64,000 bases of DNA from Brevibacillus laterosporus LMG 15441. Its GTDB lineage: Bacteria; Bacillota; Bacilli; Brevibacillales; Brevibacillaceae. A program made the position numbers and the translations under genes. Of this stretch, positions 17,609-26,141 are shown in pieces (within the stretch, counting starts at the first letter, position 1; each line of letters opens with the position of its first letter). The stretch lies in NCBI RefSeq assembly GCF_000219535.2, contig NZ_CP007806.1:3382501-3446500 (forward strand), written 5' to 3'. A model generated the notes under the pieces. The model was not told the origin of the DNA, did no database searches, and saw only the letters and a list, made by a program, of their open reading frames with translations.

Positions 17609-17697
17609 TCTGTTATATATGAGGAGCAAATTGGTTTCTCTTTTTCTCATTTCAAACTATGGACAACATTCCGCCGATTTATGAATGTGTTGAGTTC

Positions 17698-17928
17698 CTA
17701 TGTTAAGTCTTTTGTTTTACATGTAATTACAAATCCTAATCCACCCCAGGTATTTCTTACTTCTGGAATGCCTCCAGCTTCTTTACAATCCTGTGATTGC
17801 ACTTCTGCAAACCTGTAGTTTCTAGCATGAAGAAGGCTTAAGAAAACAAAGCAACCAATTACTAAGACTATAATCAACAGGGGGTAGAACATTTTTTTCC
17901 TCTTACTAATTATTGTGGAATTTTGCAT
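17698..17928 (-). CDS. Small membrane protein with CKxAGG motif (second of a pair)
   Basis: A 76-residue protein with one transmembrane helix (about residues 13-32, MFYPLLIIVLVIGCFVFLSLL) then an outward tail RFAEVQSQDCKEAGGIPEVR and NTWGGLGFVITCK. The tail is homologous to that of the upstream gene: QDCK-x-AGG-x-x-x-V-x-NT-x-x-G-x-G-x-x-x-x-CK, with two conserved cysteines likely forming a disulfide. The two genes overlap by 19 bp. No family is known to me. Confidence 0.65.
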   Translation of the reverse strand: MQNSTIISKRKKMFYPLLIIVLVIGCFVFLSLLHARNYRFAEVQSQDCKEAGGIPEVRNTWGGLGFVITCKTKDLT

Positions 17929-18266
17929 TTGACATCATATCCAATACCAGGAAAAGTATTTTTTACGTCTGCAACTCCCCCTGCATCTTTACAATCTTGA
18001 GCGCGTCGTTCAGCCATATCATAATTTTTTTCGTGGACTGTGTAGATCGTAAAAGTAGTGGCTCCTGTTGTTAAAAACCCAGCAATTATCCAGATTGCAG
18101 GAAGAACACCTTTTTGCTCCTTATTAATATTGATTGGGATACCTCCATGATCTGCTGCCGAAATTGATGCTGGACCTAATACTAAAGAAGAAGATAAAAT
18201 CGATAGCGACAAGATGACTGAAAGGAAAATAGAATTACCTTTAAAAATTTTAAATCCTCCTAACAC
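17910..18266 (-). CDS. Secreted/membrane protein with CKxAGG motif (first of a pair)
   Basis: About 110 residues: a signal-like hydrophobic N-terminus ending LGPASISAADHG, a second hydrophobic segment (AIWIIAGFLTTGATTF) and the tail RRAQDCKDAGGVADVKNTF and PGIGYDVKCK. The frame can open at GTG 18266, but this codon precedes the strong AGGAGG; the base 7 after it falls on an ATT codon (IFKGNS...). The true start is therefore uncertain, possibly a non-AUG codon. It shares its C-terminal motif with the next gene and is probably cotranscribed with it. Confidence 0.6.
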   Translation of the reverse strand: MLGGFKIFKGNSIFLSVILSLSILSSSLVLGPASISAADHGGIPININKEQKGVLPAIWIIAGFLTTGATTFTIYTVHEKNYDMAERRAQDCKDAGGVADVKNTFPGIGYDVKCKIPQ

Positions 18267-18480
18267 TATTAAAATATTTTACATAAGGGACTTATTCTAG
18301 AGTTATACGGTATTTCCTTCCAATTATTACAAACATTTATTTTGTTGCGTTTTTATTGGTCTAATGACGTGTTTTTGCTCTCTGGTGTTAGTATTAAGAA
18401 TATTAACACCCCAAAAACAAGGTGGCGCATAGAGCCACATGGGCTAGAGTTATTTCTGAATTTTTTAAAAAAACAGCAAT

Positions 18481-18831
18481 TTATTCCTGTATATAGGAAA
18501 GAGAAAACAGCCTTCCGCCATACTCCCCCATAGGATTTAGGAATTTTTGATCTATCGGGGGAGTATCCGTTTTTTTGTTATCTCCATTTTCAAAATACCG
18601 GTGAATCTCAGGCAACACCTCTCTGCCGTTTGTGTAGTAGTCAGGGTTGACCACATACACTTTCTCCTCGCTGGACAACGCTAAAAAGCCCAATGCTCTC
18701 TTGTCTAAGAGCGATTGGATTAGACAGTATCCTTGTAATTTTGAATAGCCACCTATTTTGCAAAGATCAGTAGCATTAAGTGGATCGCCCCGTTTCCCCC
18801 GTTCACCATCTCCAATCAGAACATTGTTCAT
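18481..18831 (-). CDS. Hypothetical protein, about 116 residues
   Basis: The frame continues upstream to a GTG at 18846 that sits inside AAGGAG, so I take the ATG at 18831 (MNNVLIGDG). The product contains LCKIGGYSKLQGYCLIQSLL, which could be a helix-turn-helix-like segment, then KVYVVNPDYYTNGREVLPEI. No signal or membrane segment. Not recognised; phage-type regulators of this size are common in such debris. The downstream terminator-like CGGGGGAGTAT / ATACTCCCCCG lies inside its own 3' end. Confidence 0.45.
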   Translation of the reverse strand: MNNVLIGDGERGKRGDPLNATDLCKIGGYSKLQGYCLIQSLLDKRALGFLALSSEEKVYVVNPDYYTNGREVLPEIHRYFENGDNKKTDTPPIDQKFLNPMGEYGGRLFSLSYIQE

Positions 18832-18969
18832 TTCATTTTGCCTCACTCCTTCTTTTCAATCACAGGACCATCTGATAAAGCTAAATACTACCTGTCCTGA
18901 TTAATCAAAATATGTGCTGGCCCAGTACCTCTATAGTCTCTGCTTGCCCTATCCCATAATGATCAAAGA

Positions 18970-19245
18970 TTAGCTTGCAGTAGCCTGTGGCGAACGAATA
19001 TAAATGGGTTCCTTGCCTACAGGACGCCTTGCTACTTCATCCCGCACTTCCTTAGTTAAAGACAAGCTCAAATCTGATTCGACTAATCCCGTTACTCGCT
19101 TGTAAGTTCGTTCAAACGGTATACAACAATATAGTAGTGCCTTCGCTAAACGTCTTATCTCCTCTACGCTTTTCAATCGTTCTACCACATCTAATTCACT
19201 TTGAAACTCAAACCATTGTAAACAATTCACTTGCTCCTCACCCAT
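18970..19245 (-). CDS. Hypothetical protein, 91 residues
   Basis: Start chosen at ATG 19245 (MGEEQVNCLQWFEF) with AAAGGGGTG seven bases ahead. The sequence is mostly helical and charged (VVERLKSVEEIRRLAKALLY), containing two adjacent cysteines (YCCIPFERTYKRVTG). I do not recognise it; its size and setting suggest a phage-borne gene. A GC-rich inverted stretch CTTCCGAAGTCCG / CGAACTTCAGAAG lies upstream at 19290-19340. Confidence 0.45.
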   Translation of the reverse strand: MGEEQVNCLQWFEFQSELDVVERLKSVEEIRRLAKALLYCCIPFERTYKRVTGLVESDLSLSLTKEVRDEVARRPVGKEPIYIRSPQATAS

Positions 19246-19503
19246 ATCACAGCACCCCTTTAACATATAGTTGGTTTTGCCCACCTTTCGGCTTCCGAAG
19301 TCCGTCGCGCTGTGGTAGTTTCCTACCGAACTTCAGAAGCCTGACGATGGGGTAATACGCTAACGGGCAGGAGAGATTAGCGTAAGAAGGATTTAGTGTA
19401 TATTTTATAGAATATTTCAATTAATCTGTTAAAAATTCAAATCTATCTTGTAACGTCATTAAAAATAGAAAAATTAAACAAACATTTTTAGGGGGATTTT
19501 TTT

Positions 19504-20007
19504 ATGTTCCAAACCTTAGACCATTTTTTAAAATCTTGGGAGTTCGAAGCTGCTGCTACACAGAAACTACTGCGTAATCTAACTGATGAATCACTTAAAC
19601 AGGAAATAACTTCACAAAGTTGGACTTTAGGACGTATTGCTTGGCATACCGTTGCTGCCATTCGCATTATTACTTCAAATACAAACTTAACGTTTGATGC
19701 CCCAGCCGAAGATTATCCCGTTCCTACTACGGCTCAGTTTATAGCAGACAGTTATCATCAAGCTAGTAATGCTTTTGTACAGGCATTAAAAAAAGAATGG
19801 ACTGACCATACACTACAAGAATCTATCGAATTTATAGGCCAACAGATGCCAAATGGTTCACTATTAATGTTTTTGATTCAACATCAAAGCCACCATCGAG
19901 GACAAATGACCGTTCTTATGCGACAGGCAGGATTAACTGTTCCAGGAATTTATGGTCCTTCAAAAGAGGAATGGGCAAAATTTGGTATGGAAGCACCACA
20001 AATGTAG
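19504..20007 (+). CDS. DinB family protein
   Basis: A 167-residue four-helix-bundle protein. The three metal-binding histidines of the family are visible: one in RIAWHTVAAIR (about residue 48) and the pair in LIQHQSHHRGQMTVLMRQAG (near 125-130). It ends in PGIYGPSKEEWAKFG, common to DinB/YfiT thiol transferases. Such enzymes use bacillithiol or act on unknown small molecules. A GGGGG run lies about 9 bases before the ATG; a strong terminator follows (20068-20104). Confidence 0.88.
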   Translation: MFQTLDHFLKSWEFEAAATQKLLRNLTDESLKQEITSQSWTLGRIAWHTVAAIRIITSNTNLTFDAPAEDYPVPTTAQFIADSYHQASNAFVQALKKEWTDHTLQESIEFIGQQMPNGSLLMFLIQHQSHHRGQMTVLMRQAGLTVPGIYGPSKEEWAKFGMEAPQM

Positions 20008-20067
20008 TTCAACAAAACCCATCCTAATGATCAAACTTCTTGTATTACATTTCCATCCGATATTGTA

Positions 20068-20104
20068 GAATCAATTTTGTTCAATCTTTTTTCAAAATTG
20101 ATTC
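20068..20104. terminator. Terminator after dinB-like gene, copy 1 of a 37-bp repeat
   Basis: GAATCAATTTTG / CAAAATTGATTC with a 13-base loop, then TTTTTG on the plus strand. The same 37-bp hairpin recurs at 28359-28395 on the other strand with a compensating change in the stem. Confidence 0.75.
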
Positions 20105-20614
20105 TTTTTGTTTGCTGACTTTTATTAAACTAACGGTAAACGTCAGCTTAATAAAACAGTTGCAGTCTAGGACTTTATTTTTATGGTCCATGGATTGTCG
20201 CTATGTTTGTTTTTGAGGTCAGTCTAATACTTTATTATTAGCGAACAAAACAAGCTTAAAACTACTTTGAATACATTTAAACAATGTGAGCCATTGATTT
20301 AACAGTGATTGTCACATAAAAGTTAAGATAATGGCAATTTCCTGATGCTACCCCTATATGATAATTAATTTAATGAACCGAAGTCTTTGCTTTACCGAAC
20401 CATAAATGTTTTGAAAAAGAATTTGTGTTGTTACATATGCATCTGAAATCTCATCAAACAATAACTCAGATTGTAAGATCACACGGATTTTTTTCTTGAC
20501 AGAATTTGGAGAAATCGATAAGTTAGAATTGATTTTTAAAGGAAGAGTCTTGTTAGTAAGAAAGGATTTTGGAGAGAAAGCATTACATACAATACGTGCT
20601 CTGTCGGGTTGACT

Positions 20615-20824
20615 CAATTGAAAAAAGAATTAGTAAAAACTTTTGCAAGTTCTCAATTATGCTCCTGCTATGGCTACCAAAACAAAGACGTTAAGAATCT
20701 CAACCTTCGTGATTGGAATTGCCCATCTTGTGGTACACATCACGCCAGAGAGCTTTATGCAGGTTTAAACCTAAAAAATAAAGCGATACGACTTCTAACC
20801 GTAGGAACTACGGGGATAGCCTAA
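20615..20824 (+). pseudogene. TnpB (IS605/IS607-type) C-terminal fragment
   Basis: The frame contains [20 protein letters not shown] and [20 protein letters not shown], then [19 protein letters not shown]. This is the zinc ribbon (CxxC ... CPxCG) and final RuvC-III region of TnpB, ending as usual near the element's right end. CxYG replaces CxxCG and HARELYA replaces the catalytic DRDxNA, so it is dead even apart from the missing front. Confidence 0.8.
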
Positions 20825-20856
20825 TCAATTAGAAATCAATAAGTAAGGTGGTATAT

Positions 20857-21486
20857 ATGGAATTAAAAAAATTTATGGAAGAGCATTATCATAATTTAAA
20901 GTTAATGCCTGATTTTTATCATCTTTGGGGACTAGGAATCCATGTTGAATTAGGCGATCATATATATCAATTAGATCGCAATGGTCAACTTAATATGGAT
21001 AGGTTTTATAGGGTGTATGAGCAAGTTTCCGAAATTACTTCCTTGCTATTTCAACAAAAGGATGATGTCATTGTTGTTGTGAATTCATATCCGAATGAAA
21101 CAAAAAAAACAGCATATCCAAACTTTTTTAAACGTTATGTAAAAAATCAAAAACTAAAATATTCATTACGTCTTCATGAATATTATTGGCAGGATGATGA
21201 AGAGAATGAATTTGTGCAGCAGATGGAATTGTTATGTAAAGTATCTGACTTAAAATTAGAGTGGTTATTAAAAACATTGATACATAAAGATTTTTATGAA
21301 TTACAGCCTCGTTTAAGAAAAAAAGGTAGCTTTTATGAGCCTGATGTATTCTTAGTAAACATCAATACAAATTGTATTTTCCATCTTTATGACGATAGAG
21401 GTTGCGAAATCATGAATACAAATAGAGCATATCATCAAGAACTAATGAATTACTTCAAAGAATGGGAAACCCAATCGAAGTCTTAA
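20857..21486 (+). CDS. DUF3885 domain protein
   Basis: A 209-residue soluble protein; start MELKKF at 20857 with AAGGTGG five bases before it. The C-terminal part FLVNINTNCIFHLYDDRGCE and the closing helix are characteristic of DUF3885 proteins, which are found in Bacillales and sometimes next to toxin-immunity genes. Role unknown. It may be cotranscribed with nothing; the preceding TnpB fragment ends 30 bp before. Confidence 0.7.
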   Translation: MELKKFMEEHYHNLKLMPDFYHLWGLGIHVELGDHIYQLDRNGQLNMDRFYRVYEQVSEITSLLFQQKDDVIVVVNSYPNETKKTAYPNFFKRYVKNQKLKYSLRLHEYYWQDDEENEFVQQMELLCKVSDLKLEWLLKTLIHKDFYELQPRLRKKGSFYEPDVFLVNINTNCIFHLYDDRGCEIMNTNRAYHQELMNYFKEWETQSKS

Positions 21487-21659
21487 TTTTTCAATTTAAC
21501 GGGCGCTTTTTATGAAAGTACGAAAATCGAAACGAAGGGGAAAGGGTGGAGATTTTTTCGCGAGTTTTTTGGACCGATTCCTTTGCCCGTTTTGAAATTA
21601 AATCTAAAGCAGAAGGTTGCGAAAACAAACGCCAAGCGCTAGGCATTGATGCCAAATGC

Positions 21660-21692
21660 AACACCCCGCCAGATTATCAATGGTGGGGTGTT
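21660..21692. terminator. Terminator of the first YolD-like remnant
   Basis: CAACACCCCGCC / GGTGGGGTGTTT form a stem around 11 bases. Equivalent hairpins follow the YolD-like copies at 39080 and 44826, so this is part of the repeated unit. Confidence 0.6.
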
Positions 21693-21714
21693 TGCTGTAT
21701 CCCTGCCCCACAGG

Positions 21715-21966
21715 TGCACTGCTTACGTTTCTATATTTACCACATTCTCAACAGGTATCCATCAAAAATCCTCATCATTCTTTCACTTGAATCTGTTTAA
21801 ACGTTGAATCAAATTTATCTGTCCATCCCTAGGCTGATTTTATAAACCTCTGCCCTCTTTCGTTTCTTTCCACCGGATAATTGTTAATGCGTAGTCATAC
21901 TGACGTGAAGTAAGATATCCTGTAAACAAAACTCGGCTAGCTCTGGAAAGATGAATTTCGTTACAA
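21715..21966 (-). pseudogene. YolD-like gene remnant, copy A
   Basis: DNA here is clearly homologous to the YolD-like unit at 39160-39446 and 44919-45256. The segment SRQYDYALTIIRWKETKEGR is readable, but an extra base (TTTGTTTACAGG versus TTTTGCTACAGG) shifts the frame, and the C-terminal portion is broken. Its upstream end is joined directly to the RidA pseudogene at 21961. Confidence 0.6.
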
Positions 21967-22110
21967 GTCAATTTCGACTGTAATATCCATCGGAAGCTGA
22001 TTGACACCAACAGCTGTACGAGCATGCTGACCTAAGATACCAAACACGTAATACAACAACTGAGAGGCAAGTGTAATACCTAATTATTTAATTTTTCGTT
22101 CTATTTCCAT
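21961..22110 (-). pseudogene. RidA/YjgF-family protein, internally deleted
   Basis: The minus strand from 22110 reads MEIERKIK, then a TAA, then [20 protein letters not shown] and [20 protein letters not shown]. The front (MEIERKxxELGITL) and back (FGxxGxHARxAVGVxxLPxxxxVE) are those of a RidA-like enamine deaminase. About 80 central codons are missing and one sense codon became TAA. It lies 16 bp after the PhzF gene on the same strand, so it was probably in its operon. Confidence 0.7.
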
Positions 22111-22126
22111 AATACTTTCTCAATCC

Positions 22127-22915
22127 TTAACAATTTATCTGAAGGTCAGCGATAGAATATAAAACAGCAAAACCACTAATTTTTACTCTTTCCCCGATAA
22201 ATTTACAGTATAGTGTTCCACCACGTTTAGAAAGCTGTCTAGCAATCATTTCGTTTTTTCCTAGTCGTTTTGCCCAAAAAGGAGTTAAACTACAATGCGC
22301 TGAGCCACAAACTGGATCTTCGTTTACCTGTAACTTTGGCCAAAAAGCTCTGGATACAAAATCAACCGCTTTTCCTTTTGCAGTCACAAAAACTGCAAGT
22401 CCTTCTGGAAATTTTGCTAATTTGGCAAAATCAGGGGATAAATTAAGCACCGCTTCTTCATTTTCGAGTACAAACACCAAATCTCTCCCTATATATGTTT
22501 CAATAGGCTTTACACCAAGTGCTTCTACCATCTGTTCTGTCAGCATATATTCCTCAACTTTAATACTTGGAAAATCCAATTCATAAAGATTGCAATTTTT
22601 CAAAACAACCAGTTCTCCGCTCATTGTTTGAAATCTGATTTTTTCTAGTTCTTTTTCATAATAGTTAGTGATTACATACGCAGTCGCTAGAGTAGCATGT
22701 CCACAAAGATCAATTTCCCCTCCTGGTGTAAACCATCTTAAACGATAATTGTCTATATCTCCCTCTTTGACAGCAAATGCTGTTTCAGAAAGGTTGTTTT
22801 CAGTAGCGATCTTCTGCATAGTGTTATCTGGTAGCCATTCCTTCATGATACAGACACCCGCAGGATTTCCTTCAAACAATTTTTCAGCAAACGCGTCTAC
22901 CACGTAATATTTCAT
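22127..22915 (-). CDS. PhzF family epimerase/isomerase
   Basis: A 262-residue protein of the diaminopimelate-epimerase-like fold. Visible motifs: FEGNPAGVCIM near residue 15, the catalytic glutamate in NNLSETAFAV (about 45), LCGHATLATAYV (about 72) and NEDPVCGSAHCSLTPFWA (about 210). Length and motifs match the PhzF/YfhB group; the substrate is unknown in most members. It is divergently transcribed from a MocR regulator and followed by a broken RidA gene, suggesting a small amino-acid-modifying operon under that regulator. Confidence 0.9.
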   Translation of the reverse strand: MKYYVVDAFAEKLFEGNPAGVCIMKEWLPDNTMQKIATENNLSETAFAVKEGDIDNYRLRWFTPGGEIDLCGHATLATAYVITNYYEKELEKIRFQTMSGELVVLKNCNLYELDFPSIKVEEYMLTEQMVEALGVKPIETYIGRDLVFVLENEEAVLNLSPDFAKLAKFPEGLAVFVTAKGKAVDFVSRAFWPKLQVNEDPVCGSAHCSLTPFWAKRLGKNEMIARQLSKRGGTLYCKFIGERVKISGFAVLYSIADLQINC

Positions 22916-22968
22916 TAGTAATAACCTCCTTGTTTTTATCTAAAACTTACAAATTACTTTATCATCGC

Positions 22969-23000
22969 AATTGTATGCTTTCAATGATAGAATTGTATGC
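22969..23000. promoter_or_regulatory. MocR-type direct-repeat operator between phzF and mocR
   Basis: AATTGTATGC occurs twice in the same orientation, at 22969-22978 and 22991-23000, exactly 22 bp (two helical turns) apart. MocR/PdxR regulators bind direct repeats in divergent intergenic regions, so this is very likely the binding site controlling both genes. Confidence 0.7.
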
Positions 23001-23024
23001 AAGACAATTATCAGGAGGTTTAAT

Positions 23025-24434
23025 ATGCCTGTAAATTCATTTGAAAATTACCCAATGACATGGAAACCAGATAAGAAGCAGCTTGTTTCTCCCATATACC
23101 GATCCATTGCAAGTTTATTAGAATATGATATTCTCAATGGCTATCTCACACCTAATACCAAACTTCCTCCTCAAAGAGAACTAGCAGATTATCTTGATAT
23201 TAATCTTAGTACGGTAACCAGAGCTTTTAAAATATGTGAAGTTAAAGGATTAATTTACGCTGTTACCGGAAGTGGAACCTTTGTCGCTCCTAATGTGGGA
23301 AATGCTATTTTTAAAGCAGATAGTGAAGAGAAAAGGAATGTAATAGAGATGGGGATTATAGAACCACTTGATTGCTCAAATGCATTCGTAGCAGAAACAA
23401 TTAAAAGCATCGTCACTAAAAATTATTTGGAAAAATTATTGGATTACAGACATCCGTTAGGCATGCCTTATCATAGAATGGCAGCCAAAAAGTGGATGGA
23501 GCGCTTTAACATGGATGTATCTGTTGAAAATATTGCGATAACTTCTGGAGGACAAAATTCCCTTACGCTGATTTTAATGTCCCTGTTTAATCCCGGGGAT
23601 AAAATTGCGGTAGATACGTATACCTACCCTAATTTTATAGAATTGGCAAATATGCTTAATATTCATTTAGTTCCAGTAGAAGGAGATATCTTTGGGATGA
23701 TACCAGAACGGTTAGATACCGTATGCAGAACAAATCATTTGCAGGGAATCTATTTAATTCCTTCCTGTAATAATCCGACTGCTGTCACTATGGATATGAA
23801 TCGAAGAAGAGATATAGCAAAGGTCATAAAGAAACACAACCTTATACTAATGGAAGATGACATATTTTCTTTCCTTGCTCCACAAGGTTACCTACCTATT
23901 TCACACTTTGTACCGGAACGCTTTGTTTATAGTTTAAGTATCTCTAAATCACTAAGCTCAGGCATACGAGTTGGATTTTTAGCCTACGCCAATCAGTTTG
24001 CTGAAAAAATCACTCACGGAATTTTCAATATCAATATAAAGACCTCCGCATTAAATGCAGAAGTTATAACAGAGTTGATCAATACTGGTTGTGCAGAGAA
24101 GATTATTACTCAAAAGAGAGAAATTGCCAAAGAACGTAATATTCTCTATCAACAATATTTTCAAAAAAATTCTAACGAAAACCCTTTGAGTTTCTTTCGT
24201 TGGCTTCCGTTGCGCCAAAGGTATCAACTGAAACAGTTTGAACAGAACGCTTTGGCACATGGTATTCATGTGTATCATTCCCATCGTTTTTTGGTCAAAA
24301 AAGATGAATCTGATCAGTTTATTCGTATCTCGTTGACATCTACCAAGGATGCTGATGAATTGGAGAAAGGACTTTGCATACTTAAGAATTTCTTACTAAA
24401 TACCGATGAAGAAACAGGACAAATTACCAAGTAG
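23025..24434 (+). CDS. MocR/PdxR-type regulator (GntR-aminotransferase fusion)
   Basis: Start set at ATG 23025 because AGGAGG lies 6 bases before it. Residues 15-85 are a GntR-type winged helix (NTKLPPQRELADYLDINLST VTRAF region), and residues 110-460 are a fold-type I aminotransferase. The PLP lysine is in YSLSISKSLSSGIRVGFLAY; the segment IPSCNNPTAVTMDMNRR is the conserved NPT motif. These proteins sense a PLP-linked amine and act on a divergent gene, here the PhzF-type enzyme. An intrinsic terminator follows at 24468. Confidence 0.9.
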   Translation: MPVNSFENYPMTWKPDKKQLVSPIYRSIASLLEYDILNGYLTPNTKLPPQRELADYLDINLSTVTRAFKICEVKGLIYAVTGSGTFVAPNVGNAIFKADSEEKRNVIEMGIIEPLDCSNAFVAETIKSIVTKNYLEKLLDYRHPLGMPYHRMAAKKWMERFNMDVSVENIAITSGGQNSLTLILMSLFNPGDKIAVDTYTYPNFIELANMLNIHLVPVEGDIFGMIPERLDTVCRTNHLQGIYLIPSCNNPTAVTMDMNRRRDIAKVIKKHNLILMEDDIFSFLAPQGYLPISHFVPERFVYSLSISKSLSSGIRVGFLAYANQFAEKITHGIFNINIKTSALNAEVITELINTGCAEKIITQKREIAKERNILYQQYFQKNSNENPLSFFRWLPLRQRYQLKQFEQNALAHGIHVYHSHRFLVKKDESDQFIRISLTSTKDADELEKGLCILKNFLLNTDEETGQITK

Positions 24435-24467
24435 AATTTGAGAAAATTCTTTGGAGTGGTTGGCAGA

Positions 24468-24507
24468 AAATCGTATGTTCAGAATATCCGTGACATACGA
24501 TTTTTTT
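24468..24507 (+). terminator. Intrinsic terminator of the mocR-type gene
   Basis: AAATCGTATGT / ACATACGATTT with a 14-base loop, followed by TTTTTTT, 34 bp after the stop. Confidence 0.8.
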
Positions 24508-24590
24508 GCGAAAATAAAAATTTGTTATGTCGAATGTTGCTTATAGAGCTGAGAGCATGTACCTTTATTGAAGAAAAAAAGGTGGTTGCT

Positions 24591-24796
24591 ATGAAGTTTG
24601 GAATGCGTAAACCAAGTTTCATAAAGCGTGTAGTAGCTAGGACAAAGCCTAATAAGAGAGCTAGTACTTCGGAGTTGGGCTGAAAATTCCGAGAGGCTGG
24701 GGGTGGCTTAGAAATCCTAAGAAGTATGCTTATAATAAAGCTAATAACAGGACTACGTTTGATATATTTAAAGTGATTGGTAAGTTGTTTAAATAA
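24591..24796 (+). pseudogene. Small basic protein (MKFGMRKPSF family), frameshifted, copy 1
   Basis: AAAGGTGG precedes an ATG at 24591 reading MKFGMRKPSFIKRVVARTKP. After about 30 codons the frame breaks and the other frame continues GLKIPRGWGWLRNPKKYAYN and FDIFKVIGKLFK to 24796. The intact form would be a strongly basic protein of about 65 residues; such proteins occur in phage-like regions, function unknown. A second broken copy lies at 52261. Confidence 0.6.
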
Positions 24797-24957
24797 CTAA
24801 TACTTAGGTTACAAAATTTCACCAAAATAAGCAAAATGGTTACAGAGATGATTGTCAAGAAAAAGAATAAAAAACCTCCCGATTATGATATTATCCCCTT
24901 TTAGTAGACAGTAAGAAGCAAGACCCCTTACTGTATTAACTAGGAGGGGAATTTTTT

Positions 24958-25266
24958 ATGGGGAAAATTAGAAAAACATATTCAAAGAATTTTAAGCTAA
25001 AAGCCGTACAGCTTTATTTGAGCGGTGAACAAGGGTACAAAACACTTACAAGGGATCTCGGCATTAGTGACCCTTCTATTTTAAGAAGATGGGTTGATCA
25101 TTATAGAAAGGAAGGTATACAGGGACTAGATGAAAAACGCGGGAGAACAAAAAATCCTCTTAGAGGAAGACCACGAACAAGGCCAGAGAGTACGGAGGAA
25201 GAGATAGTTCGATTACGTGCAGAGAACGAATTCTTAAAAAAGTGGCTAGGTCTAGAAAAGAGGTGA
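24958..25266 (+). CDS. IS3-family transposase OrfA (IS-A)
   Basis: A 102-residue protein with an N-terminal helix-turn-helix (SKNFKLKAVQLYLSGEQGYK ... LGISDPSILRRWV) that recognises the element ends, and a C-terminal leucine-zipper-like helix (EEEIVRLRAENEFLKKW). The TTAAAAAAG run near its end permits a -1 frameshift giving the OrfAB transposase. Typical of the IS150 subgroup. Confidence 0.92.
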   Translation: MGKIRKTYSKNFKLKAVQLYLSGEQGYKTLTRDLGISDPSILRRWVDHYRKEGIQGLDEKRGRTKNPLRGRPRTRPESTEEEIVRLRAENEFLKKWLGLEKR

Positions 25267-26141
25267 AACCGAAAGATAAACGCTGTTTTTTCGAGCTTAT
25301 TAAAGAATTGTCTAAAAAGTATTCTATTACTTTATTGTGTAAAATTACGAAAGTATCTCGTAGTGGTTTTTACAAGTGGCTTTCTCATGAGAAACACCCC
25401 ACCTCAAAACAATTGGTAAATGAAAAATTAAGAGGAATGATCATGGAGTGTTATCAAGAGGTCAAAGGCATTTACGGGTATCCCCGAATAAAAGTGTGGT
25501 TATTTAGAAGGTACGGACTAAAAGTCAATCATAAACGTGTGTATCGCATCATGAAGGAACTTGGGATACAAGCGCTAATCCGTAAAAAACGAAAATTCTT
25601 TGGGCGCAAAGAGAAGGTTGTTATCTCCGAAAACAAGCTGAATCGAAATTTTTACGCCTCACGGCCAAATGAGAAATGGGCTACAGATATTACCTACATA
25701 CTATTTAATGGTCGCCGTCTTTATCTGTCGGTCATATACGACATGTATAACAACGAAGTTGTTGCCTACAAAACAAGCAAACGTAATGATTTACAGCTTG
25801 TAATGGATACCGTAAAATTAGCGCTTAAAAAGCGGGATGTAAACGGAGTCCTCCTACACAGTGATCAAGGATATCAGTACACCTCAAAGCAGTATAACCA
25901 GTTCCTTCAGAAATATAAAATCGTAGCAAGTATGTCTAGAAAAGGTAACTGTTTAGATAACGCCTGTATTGAGGGATTCTTTGGGCATTTAAAAACAGAG
26001 TGTTTGTATCTTCATTCGTTTCAAACAGATAAAGAAGTGGAAGAAGCTCTCCACGGTTACATTAATTTCTATAATCAGCAACGGTTTCAATCTCGATTAA
26101 AAAACCTGAGTCCGATAGAATACCGAACTCAGGCTGCCTAG
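25242..26141 (+). CDS. IS3-family transposase OrfB (IS-A)
   Basis: A 299-residue DDE integrase domain protein. The catalytic residues are in NEKWATDITYI (first Asp), LLHSDQGYQYTS (second Asp) and CIEGFFGHLKTECLY (Glu). The HTH_21 segment KGIYGYPRIKVWL precedes it. It overlaps OrfA by 25 bp in the -1 frame and is most likely made as an OrfAB fusion; the GTG at 25242 is only the frame opening. No inactivating change seen. Confidence 0.92.
   Translation: MARSRKEVKPKDKRCFFELIKELSKKYSITLLCKITKVSRSGFYKWLSHEKHPTSKQLVNEKLRGMIMECYQEVKGIYGYPRIKVWLFRRYGLKVNHKRVYRIMKELGIQALIRKKRKFFGRKEKVVISENKLNRNFYASRPNEKWATDITYILFNGRRLYLSVIYDMYNNEVVAYKTSKRNDLQLVMDTVKLALKKRDVNGVLLHSDQGYQYTSKQYNQFLQKYKIVASMSRKGNCLDNACIEGFFGHLKTECLYLHSFQTDKEVEEALHGYINFYNQQRFQSRLKNLSPIEYRTQAA

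Noticed and set aside
20354..20617. 87-codon minus-strand frame before the TnpB fragment
   Set aside because: Poor start context, odd amino-acid composition and overlap with AT-rich non-coding sequence; not supported as a gene.
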